From assembly GCA_016282555.1 (NCBI GenBank), contig JAEEKU010000093.1, positions 1 to 12,266 of the forward strand: a DNA stretch of 12,266 nucleotides, read 5' to 3'. This document shows positions 1 through 6,774 of this stretch, piece by piece. Positions within the stretch are counted from its first letter, which is position 1. Each line of letters begins with the position of its first letter. The notes beneath the pieces were generated by a model, which did no database searches, had not been told where the DNA came from, and saw only the letters and a list, made by a program, of their open reading frames with translations. The position numbers and the translations under genes are program-made. This DNA is from Methanomassiliicoccaceae archaeon (GTDB lineage Archaea > Thermoplasmatota > Thermoplasmata > Methanomassiliicoccales > Methanomethylophilaceae).

Positions 1-402
1 GAGGACGGCGCATCCGGCGATGCGATCTGACACGGCCTCCGCGTCTTCCGGGGACAGCATCAGGTTGGCCCCTCCGATGACTGCTATGCGGTTCTCGGAG
101 CGGCCGTCCACCTCGATGAACGCCTGCCCCGTGTCGGCGCGCTTCCGGACGACGGAGAGAGATATCTCCTCTCCGGCGAGCCTCTCCTCGAGCATCCTGC
201 CCCCGGCATCGTCGCCCAGAGCGGTGATGAACGATGTCTCGGCTCCGGCCCTCGCCGCCGCCACGGCCTGGTTGGCGCCTTTTCCGCCGCAGGATATCCT
301 CTTCCCTCTCGCTTGCACGGTCTCCCCGGGCGAGGCGAATCTATCCAGATAGATCGTCGTGTCCACGTTCGAGCTCCCTACGACCAGCACTCCGCGTCCC
401 AT
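1..402 (-). CDS. rbsK: Ribokinase (PfkB family), N-terminal part, truncated by window edge
   Basis: ATP-dependent sugar kinase of the PfkB family, expected to phosphorylate ribose or a related sugar at the 5-hydroxyl in the cytoplasm. Only the first 134 codons are inside the window; the catalytic C-terminal half lies beyond base 1. Reading from the ATG at 402, the protein opens with a beta strand and GSSNVD (residues 9-14), then PGETV, the family signature GGKGANQA (39-46), GDDAGG (63-68), and the TGQAFI and GGAN segments that follow in ribokinases. The order and spacing match E. coli RbsK closely. The ATG at 402 is preferred because GGAAGGA lies six bases before it; an in-frame ATG at 408 has that element almost touching it. 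Upstream there is only a weak TATA-like stretch around 436-446. A nucleoside kinase of the same family remains possible because the part that decides specificity is missing. Confidence 0.88.
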   Translation of the reverse strand, partial: MGRGVLVVGSSNVDTTIYLDRFASPGETVQARGKRISCGGKGANQAVAAARAGAETSFITALGDDAGGRMLEERLAGEEISLSVVRKRADTGQAFIEVDGRSENRIAVIGGANLMLSPEDAEAVSDRIAGCAVL

Positions 403-599
403 GGCCATTCCTTCCGCCGTCTGCAATGCCGGGACAGGTATTGAATGCTGCCGATGTCGAGGGAGACTTCTCTGTAAGGCAATCCGATAAGGATGAAAGG
501 GCATGGAAGAAAGGCGGGCCCTGCCGAGTCGGCAATTATGCCGCCCAGCCTTCTTCATGTCGCATTTTACAACCCCCTGATTTCCGGGGATAGAAACCG

Positions 600-910
600 T
601 TCGGGTACTGAAGAGGGACTTCGAATGAAGTTGCGGGCCGCGTGTTCATGGCCCTCGGGACGGTCTCGCCTTTCGACCAGGACAACGGCATGTACCCGGA
701 CTCATTCCCAGGATCACGTTCCTCGCGGACGGGAAGTACGTCAGAATGCCAGAGGACAAAAGCCTTCTGAAGAAATTCGGCTCGTTCATGGTCAAGCACA
801 GCGATCTTTTGGAAGGGATGGATTTTCCTGAATAAGAGTTCGATTTCGAGGGAGCAAAGAAAGTCATCACCGATACAAAGATGGACGTCCTTCTGTTTCT
901 TCATCAGAGG
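600..910 (+). pseudogene. Decayed coding remnant of unknown family
   Basis: No intact gene is present, but three plus-strand frames in succession give protein-like text that can be joined. Bases 642-710 read VFMALGTVSPFDQDN and on to YPDSFP. After a one-base frame change near 710-713 the reading continues as ITFLADGKYVRMPED and on to KHSDLLEGMDFPE. It then meets TAA at 833-835 and continues in the same frame with EFDFEGAKKVI and TKMDVLLFLHQ to about 907. A further break near 628 may join an earlier stretch, VLKRDFE. Two or three frameshifts plus a stop within 300 bases suggest an inactivated gene. I do not recognise the family. The remnant lies next to two palindromes and the interrupted ATPase gene, so this part of the window looks like a region of gene decay. 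A chance open stretch cannot be excluded. Confidence 0.45.
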
Positions 911-1059
911 CCAGTAGTTACAGTTTCATGGAGACATCCTAACCATCTTCCATCGATTGCTCCGGCCTCCGGGTCCCGCACCCAGAGAAGAATTTCCCTT
1001 TGTTTCTAGTGCCGCAGGCTCATTTCCCTTCGGACAGCGGAAGCTTCTCCTTTTTCTCC

Positions 1060-1086
1060 GGTTCTTCGGCGGATCCGCCGAGAACC
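1060..1086. repeat. 27-bp near-perfect palindrome
   Basis: The core TCGGCGGATCCGCCGA (1066-1081) is a perfect 16-bp palindrome. It is flanked by GGTTC (1060-1064) and GAACC (1082-1086), with one unpaired T at 1065 on the left side. It could form a very stable hairpin in RNA or be a dimeric protein site. It lies in a gene-free stretch, 3' of the minus-strand ATPase gene. No T-run follows it on either strand, so a simple terminator is not supported. Confidence 0.8.
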
Positions 1087-1121
1087 GCATAAGGCAATGG
1101 CCAGTCATCGAAGATCCAGGC

Positions 1122-1150
1122 AACTTATATCCTGTATACAGGTATAAGTT
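1122..1150. repeat. 29-bp near-perfect palindrome containing opposed TATA-like arms
   Basis: AACTTATA (1122-1129), an unpaired T (1130), the perfect 12-bp palindrome CCTGTATACAGG (1131-1142) and TATAAGTT (1143-1150) make an almost fully symmetric element. It starts 28 bases beyond the stop codon of the ATPase gene on the minus strand. The arms resemble archaeal TATA boxes pointing both ways. It may be an operator, a recombination site or a 3' stem-loop. It has the same design as the palindrome at 1060-1086, with one extra T in the left arm, but a different sequence. Confidence 0.8.
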
Positions 1151-1178
1151 CGGCAACATGGACCTGTGTCGGAAACAT

Positions 1179-2366
1179 TCATTCCATTAACCAATCCAGA
1201 ACGTTCTTGATCAGTATCCCGTTCTCATTACCGAGACCGAAGCGGTCCAGCGTCAGGATTGTCTTAGCATAGTTGTCCTTCGGCCTCATAAGCGGTTTGA
1301 TTTCCCGTTTCCGGGTATCGTCTGTCATCAGGGTCTGACATACCTGGATATACTCCATGGCGTCGTGCCTTACGGCGAGGAAATCCACTTCGGAGTCCCT
1401 GTAACATCCCACCCTGACGTCATATCCTCTGCGCAGCAGTTCCACGTACACCAGATTCTCCAGCGGTTTGCTTATGTCCGTGCCCGCAGTGATGTTCAGA
1501 ACGGCTTTCCTCATCCCCAGATCGGTGACGTAATACTTCCCAACTGTTGCGAATAATCTCTTCCCGACCATGTCGTAACGGTCGCAGGGCAGTATGAGGA
1601 ATGCCTCCTCCATTGCTTTCATGTAGATCCCCACGGTAGATTCCGGGATTCCGGTACCTTCAGATACTGATGCCTTGCTGGTGATGTTGCCGATGTTCGC
1701 GTACAGGAACCTCGCTATCGTCTCCACCTTTGTGGGATCGCTGACGTTGACATGCCTCAGGACGTCCTTGACAACGATAGTGCTGTACACTCCCTGAAGA
1801 TAGTCCTGCCTGTATCTCAGATCCCTCGATGGATCCACTCCCGGCAGACCCCCGCATTCCAGGTATTCGATGAATGCCTTCTCCCTGTCGGCGTATCCAT
1901 GCCTCCCCATGTACTAGGAGAATGACAGAGGGATCACCTTGATCGCCGTGTGGCGTCCGGATATATGGGTGGCCAGTTGTGACGAGAGCATATCAGAGTT
2001 GGAACCGGTGACGTAGACATCGCAGTTCTTCTCGGCGTTCATCGCCGAAAGGGACAGTTCCCAATCCTTCACATCCTGTATCTCATCCAAAAGAACATAC
2101 ATTATGCGGTCTGGATTGATCCTCTGACTGAGGTAATCGTTCAGCTGTTCGCTGGTCTTTATCTTCTGGAACTCGAATTTCTCGAAATTGATGAAGATGA
2201 TGTCCTCCTCGGGAACACCGGACTTCCTGAGCTCTTCCGCATACAGTTCCAGGATGACCGATTTCCCGCAGCGCCTCATCCCCGTTATGATCTTGATGAC
2301 CCCCGTATCGTCGCGACCCGCACGGATCTTGCTGAGATACTGCTCGCGTACCAGATACTCCCCCAT
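1179..2366 (-). pseudogene. AAA_14/DUF4143 ATPase interrupted by one in-frame TAG
   Basis: Two open segments, 2366-1914 (150 codons) and 1913-1179 (244 codons), are in the same frame and separated only by TAG at 1916-1914. Together they make a 395-residue protein, the normal size for archaeal AAA_14 ATPases with a C-terminal DUF4143 domain. The first segment has Walker A (GMRRCGKS, 29-36), Walker B (LLDEIQD, 92-98), a sensor region (VTGSNS, about 119-124) and ISGRH (135-139). The second carries the winged-helix and nuclease-like DUF4143 part (GGLPGV, the YLQGVYSTIVVKDV region, and SEVDFLAVR). The family function is unclear; roles in defence, toxin-like systems or DNA handling have been suggested for relatives. 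The break falls at PLSFS-TAG-YM, where relatives normally have an acidic residue (SFSEY), so GAG to TAG by one base change is likely. If the host inserts pyrrolysine at TAG the gene could be intact; otherwise it is a nonsense-mutated pseudogene. The start is set by a TATA box 25 bases upstream (leaderless). Confidence 0.85.
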
Positions 2367-2660
2367 GTTTTTGACATCACATTAAATGTATAAATCTTTT
2401 ATTTATCGTGGATTTCTGTAAATTATTCATAATAATTCGATTAATCATATTTTTATGCATTTATCACAAGGGGCTTTTTTAAATAGCCGGAGCGTGAAAC
2501 AGCGTTTTTTCAGAAATCACGCATCATTGATGATATTAGTTCAGACCTGGATTTTTAAGTCTCCCCGTTTAAGCGTTCAAAAAATCCCTGAGATTTCGGA
2601 ACATTAGCCGCAGGCCTGCCGGAATCATAGGATTTCAAAATGACGATCCGGATAAGGAAA
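2367..2660. other. A/T-rich intergenic region without a recognised gene
   Basis: This stretch between the ATPase gene and the tRNA is much richer in A/T than its surroundings and has no convincing coding sequence on either strand. It contains the ATPase promoter. It also holds two further strong TATA-like elements on the plus strand, CTTTTTTAAATA (2474-2485) and GGATTTTTAAG (about 2550-2560). GCGTGA (2492-2497) and TCACGC (2517-2522) could pair as a six-base stem. A small RNA is conceivable, but no known class is recognisable. Confidence 0.5.
2387..2394 (-). promoter_or_regulatory. TATA box of the AAA_14/DUF4143 gene
   Basis: On the minus strand the sequence reads TTTATACA, centred about 25 bases before the A of the ATG at 2366. 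That spacing puts the transcript start at or next to the start codon, which fits the absence of a ribosome binding site and indicates a leaderless message. Confidence 0.55.
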
Positions 2661-2737
2661 TGGTGGGCCCTGCCGGGTTCGAACCGGCGGCCACTCGGTT
2701 ATGAGCCGAGCGCTCTACCTGGCTAAGCTAAGAGCCC
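2661..2737 (-). tRNA. tRNA with CAU anticodon (Met elongator or Ile2)
   Basis: A full cloverleaf folds on the minus strand. It has acceptor stem GGGCTCT/AGGGCCC with one G-U pair, a four-pair D stem, anticodon stem CTCGG/CCGAG around loop CTCATAA (anticodon CAT), a five-base variable loop, T stem GCCGG/CCGGC with loop TTCGAAC, discriminator A at 2664, and CCA encoded at 2663-2661. There is no intron. The initiator tRNA is unlikely because archaeal initiators start with AGCGGG and have a different acceptor end. The GGGC start resembles archaeal tRNA-Ile2, in which C34 is modified to agmatidine so that it reads AUA, more than the GCCGGG-type elongator Met. Ile2 is therefore my preferred but unproven identity. 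Confidence 0.95.
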
Positions 2738-2762
2738 AACGGGATGCCCTAACCATATTTTA

Positions 2763-2770
2763 GATAAAAA
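2763..2770 (-). promoter_or_regulatory. TATA box of the CAU tRNA
   Basis: TTTTTATC on the minus strand is centred about 29 bases upstream of the tRNA 5' end at 2737. It is embedded in a short A/T-rich tract in otherwise balanced sequence, as expected for an archaeal tRNA promoter. Confidence 0.5.
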
Positions 2771-2816
2771 TCTTTGTACTTGGATCCGCGCGCATCTTCT
2801 CATCCGCAGTTTATTA

Positions 2817-3581
2817 TCATTCCGGCTCCGCGCACCTGCTTCTCCGCAGATTCTCCAGATACTTTTCTTTCTGAAGGAAGGATCCGTCGATGTCGCTCAT
2901 CATACGTTTATAGAGTTTGTACGGAACCGCGAACGAAAGCTCGTCGGGGCGGATGAAGCGTCTGGCATACATGTCTGTCATCCCGATTACCGCATGCGGA
3001 TCTCCGGATTCGCCCTCTGCCCTGGGGATAGCGTATATCTGCTGGCATCCGTGGCCGTACGGCATCACCGCGGCGGGTCCCGGCGTGGTTTTGGAATATG
3101 ACGCGAGCTGGATCAGGGCGGATAGCGACACGGGATCTGCGAGGAATATCACTACTTCGATCGGCCTGTTCTCCTTCTCGGCCTCGTCGGCATCCTGAAA
3201 AACGATGACGTCGTTTCCGTCGCCGTAATCTTTTATCGGATCCAGCTGCGTCATCGCTATTTCTGAATTTTTGAACAGAGACTGCCCCGATCCCTGATGT
3301 TTCATCCCCTCTCTTTCCTCTTTCGGAACGACGGACAGGGACCAGGAGGAGTTCCTGCGGTTAGAGATGCCCCCGAATCCGAATCCGCTTTTGGATCCGC
3401 GGCAGGGGGAGTGCGCGCTGTCCGAAGCGGCTTTTCTTCCTTTTCTGGCGCAGTATACGAACAGAGATGGTATGGTGCAGTGTCCGTTCGGGATTTTCGC
3501 GTCTTCCGGAAGAGTATCCTGTCTGTATACGGCTACGGGGTAAGTTTTCAGCCCGATTATTTCGCAAAGGCGGTTCGTCAT
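2817..3581 (-). CDS. DUF169 family protein
   Basis: A 254-residue protein of the DUF169 family, which is common in methanogens and other anaerobes and has no established function. It starts MTNRLCEIIGL, has C35 and C44 in the stretch HCTIPSLFVYCARKG, a third cysteine at C60 followed by a glycine-rich run (GFGFGG, 66-71), and later the family-like segment GHGCQQIYAIPRAE. The cysteines could bind a metal or cofactor, but that is inference. The ATG at 3581 is chosen because homology-like sequence begins there and AGAGGA lies ten bases upstream. The open frame continues upstream to 4064, but that part is antisense to a better plus-strand gene and looks like a shadow. A TATA-like element lies at 3616-3624. 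The gene is monocistronic and divergent from the next gene. Confidence 0.75.
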   Translation of the reverse strand: MTNRLCEIIGLKTYPVAVYRQDTLPEDAKIPNGHCTIPSLFVYCARKGRKAASDSAHSPCRGSKSGFGFGGISNRRNSSWSLSVVPKEEREGMKHQGSGQSLFKNSEIAMTQLDPIKDYGDGNDVIVFQDADEAEKENRPIEVVIFLADPVSLSALIQLASYSKTTPGPAAVMPYGHGCQQIYAIPRAEGESGDPHAVIGMTDMYARRFIRPDELSFAVPYKLYKRMMSDIDGSFLQKEKYLENLRRSRCAEPE

Positions 3582-3615
3582 GATCGAAAATTCCTCTGCT
3601 GTTATTTGGATGATT

Positions 3616-3624
3616 CGTATAACC
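3616..3624 (-). promoter_or_regulatory. Probable TATA box of the DUF169 gene
   Basis: GGTTATACG on the minus strand is centred about 39 bases before the ATG at 3581. It predicts a short leader of roughly 15 bases that contains AGAGGA. Confidence 0.4.
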
Positions 3625-3669
3625 CGCCTGGTTACCTTTTTGTTTTCTCCTTGGCGTTTTCCGCATCGG

Positions 3670-3678
3670 AATAAATAC
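3670..3678 (+). promoter_or_regulatory. TATA element in the divergent gap, placed for a leaderless start at 3699
   Basis: AATAAATAC is centred 25 bases before the ATG at 3699, the distance expected for a leaderless transcript. Its complement, GTATTTATT, is also TATA-like and could serve the DUF169 gene from further away, so the 117-base gap may hold overlapping divergent promoters. Confidence 0.4.
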
Positions 3679-3698
3679 GCATACGTTATCCGCGGAGC

Positions 3699-4070
3699 AT
3701 GGATCCCCCGCGCGGAAGCGCAGATACGGAAGTTTACGATAGCATGGAGCATCTGGACGAAGCTCTGTGCTCGCTCGCGGCCATCCTCAATTCTTATCAG
3801 CATGCGGAGATCTTCATCATCGATCCAGATCCCGGAGAAATCGGAGACAGGATAAGAAAGGAGATCAGGCCGGTTCCGTCGTTCTCCGTTGCCGTATGCG
3901 ATTCCGGAGACGGAAACCGTTACGCGAAGATAACCGCTGAAGGCTATGAAATTCCGTATTCTTACGGGGGATGGTTCCGCTCCAGAAGATGTTTTTACGA
4001 AGAAAGGGACGGGATAACCGTCGAAGTCCGGAAAAATCTCATAACCTGCGGCATGCGCCATCACCGATGA
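3699..4070 (+). CDS. Hypothetical protein, 123 aa
   Basis: I do not recognise the family. The product is a soluble-looking protein with no signal peptide or membrane segment. It has an N-terminal helix (EHLDEALCSLAAILNSY, about 17-33), an acidic beta segment (IFIIDPDPGEIGD), an alternating region ending in YAKITAEGYEIPYSYGG, and a basic C-terminus with two histidines. The plus-strand reading is preferred over the antisense open frame because its composition is protein-like and a TATA element sits 25 bases before the ATG. A second in-frame ATG at 3744 (MEHLDE) is an alternative start. The gene is divergent from DUF169 and ends 83 bases before the next gene. Confidence 0.55.
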   Translation: MDPPRGSADTEVYDSMEHLDEALCSLAAILNSYQHAEIFIIDPDPGEIGDRIRKEIRPVPSFSVAVCDSGDGNRYAKITAEGYEIPYSYGGWFRSRRCFYEERDGITVEVRKNLITCGMRHHR

Positions 4071-4083
4071 TCCGCCGGGATAA

Positions 4084-4092
4084 ACATATAAG
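4084..4092 (+). promoter_or_regulatory. TATA box for the PP-loop gene
   Basis: ACATATAAG lies about 65 bases before the ATG at 4153 and predicts transcription starting near 4115. That gives a leader of about 38 bases containing a GGAAG element seven to eight bases before the start codon. Confidence 0.5.
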
Positions 4093-4152
4093 TAAGGAAT
4101 AGCGGGATACGCCCGAAAAGCACCGGGTCACCGGATACGGACGGAAGATTGC

Positions 4153-5640
4153 ATGATAACGATTTCAAGGCCTGTCATTACCGGGAACAGAACGGTGAGC
4201 ACAGTAACAGTCGATGACAAGAAATTCGAATGCTGGTTCGAAACCGATGATGAATTCGCCGTTTATCTCAGCGATCTCACGGATCCGTTCGTCATAGGCC
4301 TGCTTCCCGGAGCCATGAAAGGCCATCATGACATCGTCTGCGAGGGAAAACTCACCGATGAGCTTTATTTCAATCTGGTCAGCATGTTCATCCCGGCCGT
4401 CGTGAAATACGACAGCACGCTCAAGCCGGTGAAGATAACCGGGGAATTGGTTTCTGAGGACGAAACCATAGATTACGGAAAGAAGCGCATGATCGGCGCC
4501 GGACTCACCATGGGCGTGGACTCCATGTACGTTCTCAAGAAATACAGGGACACGGGAACCAGATTCGATCTGGACTGCTTCTCTCTGTTCGATATAGGAA
4601 ACTGGGACATCTACCGCGACCGCGACTACACGGAGAAGAGCCTTATGGAAAGGACCAGAGTCCTGGCCGGCGAGATCGGTCTCCCCATAGTGTACGTGAA
4701 ATCCAATCTGGCCTCCGTCTTCCCCAGATTGTACAGGACCAGGATCACGTACTACCACATAGCTTGCGTCATCGCCATGAAGAATCTGTTCAGCAGATAT
4801 TACGCGGCATCCTCGTACACGGTCGAAGACATGACTCTGGTGGATAACTCCAGCGGAGGAGTCTTCGACGAATATTTCCTTTTCAACACGTTCACCACGA
4901 AAGAACTGAGGATACTGAATCTCCCCGTGGAGGCCGACAGGATAGAGAAGACGCTGGAGCTCGCTGACTACGATCTCGCCCGGAGATACCTTCACGTGTG
5001 CAGGAGAGAGCCCTACAACTGCGGCCTGTGCAAGAAGTGCAGGCGCACTCTGGTGACCCTCGACGTCCTGGACAAGCTGGATAATTTCAGCGCGGTCTTC
5101 GATATCGATTATTACAGGAAGAACCGGAGGGAATACTTCGAATGGATGCTCGTCAGGGGGAACTGCGACGATCACTTCTGCAGGGATCTGGCGGTCATTA
5201 TGAGCAAAAAGTATCCGAAACTCGCCAAAACCGCCTCGCAGATGCAGAACGAGACCGACGCCATGTTCATGGCCAGACATAAGACTCTGAACGCCGCCGA
5301 ATCCGAAGCTCTGAAGAAGGAATGGCCTTCCGTTTCCGATGCGGTAGCGGAGATTCTGGTGAAGAAACTGAAAGATATCGGCGCGGAAACCGTCACTCTC
5401 TACGGAAAGAACTACCGCGAAAAGGACATCAAGGCCGCTCTCGCCGGTGCGGGAATAGCGATCGACCGCGAAATCGCCAACTCCAGGGAACTGGCGGGCA
5501 TAGAGGATTACGGCTCCGATGCGATGATCGTATGCAGCTCCACCACGTATTCCGTCGGACAGGCCAGGCTGATGCTCGATGCGATGAAGATAACGCCGGT
5601 GATCTACACCAGCGACATCGTCAGCGGCCTGAACGAATGA
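4153..5640 (+). CDS. PP-loop ATPase-like protein with Cys cluster and extra C-terminal domain
   Basis: A 495-residue cytoplasmic protein resembling adenine-nucleotide alpha-hydrolase (PP-loop) enzymes such as QueC-type synthases and the asparagine-synthase-like proteins of polysaccharide loci. These activate a substrate with ATP, releasing pyrophosphate. An N-terminal region (1-105) precedes the nucleotide-binding core. The loop GLTMGVDS (117-124) matches the SGGxDS pattern with the first residues altered. The core ends in a cysteine group, C283-x6-C290-x2-C293-x2-C296 followed by RRTL, as in the zinc-binding ends of this superfamily. Residues about 385-495 form a further alpha/beta domain with beta strands at ETVTLYG, AMIVCSS and TPVIYTS, suggesting a Rossmann-like fold added to the core. 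The substrate is unknown. The gene has its own promoter and is followed after 79 bases by an unknown gene. Confidence 0.65.
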   Translation: MITISRPVITGNRTVSTVTVDDKKFECWFETDDEFAVYLSDLTDPFVIGLLPGAMKGHHDIVCEGKLTDELYFNLVSMFIPAVVKYDSTLKPVKITGELVSEDETIDYGKKRMIGAGLTMGVDSMYVLKKYRDTGTRFDLDCFSLFDIGNWDIYRDRDYTEKSLMERTRVLAGEIGLPIVYVKSNLASVFPRLYRTRITYYHIACVIAMKNLFSRYYAASSYTVEDMTLVDNSSGGVFDEYFLFNTFTTKELRILNLPVEADRIEKTLELADYDLARRYLHVCRREPYNCGLCKKCRRTLVTLDVLDKLDNFSAVFDIDYYRKNRREYFEWMLVRGNCDDHFCRDLAVIMSKKYPKLAKTASQMQNETDAMFMARHKTLNAAESEALKKEWPSVSDAVAEILVKKLKDIGAETVTLYGKNYREKDIKAALAGAGIAIDREIANSRELAGIEDYGSDAMIVCSSTTYSVGQARLMLDAMKITPVIYTSDIVSGLNE

Positions 5641-5660
5641 GCAAAAGTCTCCGGGATAGG

Positions 5661-5668
5661 ATTAATAC
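5661..5668 (+). promoter_or_regulatory. Possible TATA box before the gene at 5720
   Basis: ATTAATAC, preceded by the purine-rich GGGATAGG, is about 56 bases from the ATG at 5720. It would give a leader of about 30 bases that includes GGAGGAT. Confidence 0.35.
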
Positions 5669-5719
5669 CGATAAAGGCGGTTCCGGTTTCGGGCCGAGGC
5701 CCGCACGGAGGATGTCCCG

Positions 5720-6118
5720 ATGGATGTCGGCGGATACTGGAAAGTGAAACAGGTGCTGATGCTGGATGACAGCGGCAGGACCTGGAGGGATTTAGAGGAA
5801 GTGTTGCAGAGACCGGATATCGACAGCGATCTTCTCCGCGTCAGGGACGAGAGATGCGTATTCTGTCCCGACGGGTATTTCAGGACCATAGCGCCCCTGC
5901 CGGAGGGCGTCACTCAGAAAGAGATAGACGATGCCGTCGCCAGAGGGCGCCTGGAGCTCTACGGGGACGGATTCATGGTGGTCGGAAAGAACGGATGGAA
6001 GGAGGAGAACGGCAGGATCCTGATGAACGCCGGGGTTATGGGAGATTCTCAGTGGGAGGAGATCACAGAGGCCGGCGGCATGATCGAGTTTCTGATGTAC
6101 AGATACGTCAGAGCCTGA
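5720..6118 (+). CDS. Hypothetical protein, 132 aa
   Basis: I do not recognise the family. The start is well supported by GGAGGAT six bases before the ATG. The predicted product is soluble and acidic. It contains a helix (RTWRDLEEVLQRPD), a possible metal or disulfide cysteine pair far too sparse to call, and a middle segment (GVTQKEIDDAVARGRLELYGDGFMV) that looks like a small helix-turn-strand unit. It ends in an EFLMYRYVRA helix. It lies 79 bases after the PP-loop gene and 35 bases before the membrane protein gene on the same strand, so it may be cotranscribed with them in part. No key residues suggest an activity. Confidence 0.7.
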   Translation: MDVGGYWKVKQVLMLDDSGRTWRDLEEVLQRPDIDSDLLRVRDERCVFCPDGYFRTIAPLPEGVTQKEIDDAVARGRLELYGDGFMVVGKNGWKEENGRILMNAGVMGDSQWEEITEAGGMIEFLMYRYVRA

Positions 6119-6128
6119 CCCCCGCAGC

Positions 6129-6138
6129 AATAAATTTT
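6129..6138 (+). promoter_or_regulatory. TATA element for the membrane protein gene
   Basis: AATAAATTTT is centred about 26 bases before the second candidate ATG (6160) and about 20 before the first (6154). This supports a separate leaderless transcript and mildly favours the ATG at 6160. Confidence 0.4.
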
Positions 6139-6153
6139 CTGTTTTCCGGACGG

Positions 6154-6774
6154 ATGATTATGGATAACGAACCCGACGACAAGGTGCAGCTGTGCCTGGA
6201 CGGAAAGTACCGCTGGGTATACGAGATGAGCCTGTACAGGAATATGACCATACCCCTGCTTCTGATCAAAGTGCTTCTGATCACCATAGCCATATGCTTC
6301 GCGTTAATGCTCGTGATCTGCGTCGCATCCGGAGACGATCCCGTCGAGTTCATCGCCGAATCGGCGGTGCCGCTCCTGATGATCATGGCTATATTCTTCC
6401 CGGTGTGCGTTCTCGGATACCTTCTGTATGCTGTTATGAACGGCGGAGTCTACTGCGTCCTGTTCGAAATGGACGATAAGGGAGTTCTCCACGCCCAGCA
6501 GGACAGACAGGTAAAGAAGGCGAAGCTCCTTGCCGACATATCGGTGCTGGCGGGGCTGGCGACGGGAAACGTCGGAGCCGTGGGAAGGGGTCTTCTCGTG
6601 GCGACAAATACCGAAAAATACACCGAATTCGGAGGAGTCAGAAAGCTCAGGGCGGTTCCGGGCAGGAATGTCATTTACATCGACACCAACCAGGTCTACG
6701 CATCGGACAAGGATTTCGATTTTGTCTGGAATTATATCAAAGACAGGTGTCCGAACGCTTCCGTGAAGGGATAA
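6154..6774 (+). CDS. Two-helix membrane protein of unknown function
   Basis: A 206-residue protein from the ATG at 6154, or 204 from 6160. A polar N-terminus (about 1-30) is followed by two strongly hydrophobic segments. The first is about residues 33-59 (TIPLLLIKVLLITIA onward) and the second about 70-94 (PLLMIMAIFFPVCVL onward), separated by an acidic loop. The C-terminal 110 residues are soluble. They carry a glycine- and alanine-rich stretch (ISVLAGLATGNVGAVGRGLL) and a basic and aromatic segment ending in DFDFVWNYIKDRC. This resembles small membrane proteins with a PH-like cytoplasmic domain such as the YcxB type, but I cannot assign it. The 3' end overlaps the guanine deaminase-like gene by 28 bases, which suggests translational coupling. 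Confidence 0.65.
   Translation: MIMDNEPDDKVQLCLDGKYRWVYEMSLYRNMTIPLLLIKVLLITIAICFALMLVICVASGDDPVEFIAESAVPLLMIMAIFFPVCVLGYLLYAVMNGGVYCVLFEMDDKGVLHAQQDRQVKKAKLLADISVLAGLATGNVGAVGRGLLVATNTEKYTEFGGVRKLRAVPGRNVIYIDTNQVYASDKDFDFVWNYIKDRCPNASVKG

Noticed and set aside
926..1190. Small frames on both strands (about 77 codons each) over 926-1190
   Set aside because: They run through the two palindromes, lack a ribosome binding site or suitable TATA element, and have compositions that look non-coding.
2520..2595. Possible C/D box guide RNA (TGATGA near 2527, CTGA near 2587)
   Set aside because: No matching internal D' and C' boxes at the normal spacing were found on either strand, so the boxes are probably chance matches.
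3582..4064. Upstream extension of the DUF169 frame on the minus strand, making a 415-residue protein
   Set aside because: The extension has shadow-like composition, DUF169 homology-like sequence begins at 3581, and the opposite strand gives a better protein with a correctly spaced TATA element.
4165..5280. A 371-residue minus-strand frame opposite the PP-loop gene
   Set aside because: It is rich in His, Val and Gln in patterns typical of the antisense of a coding strand, and it covers a plus-strand gene with clear motifs.
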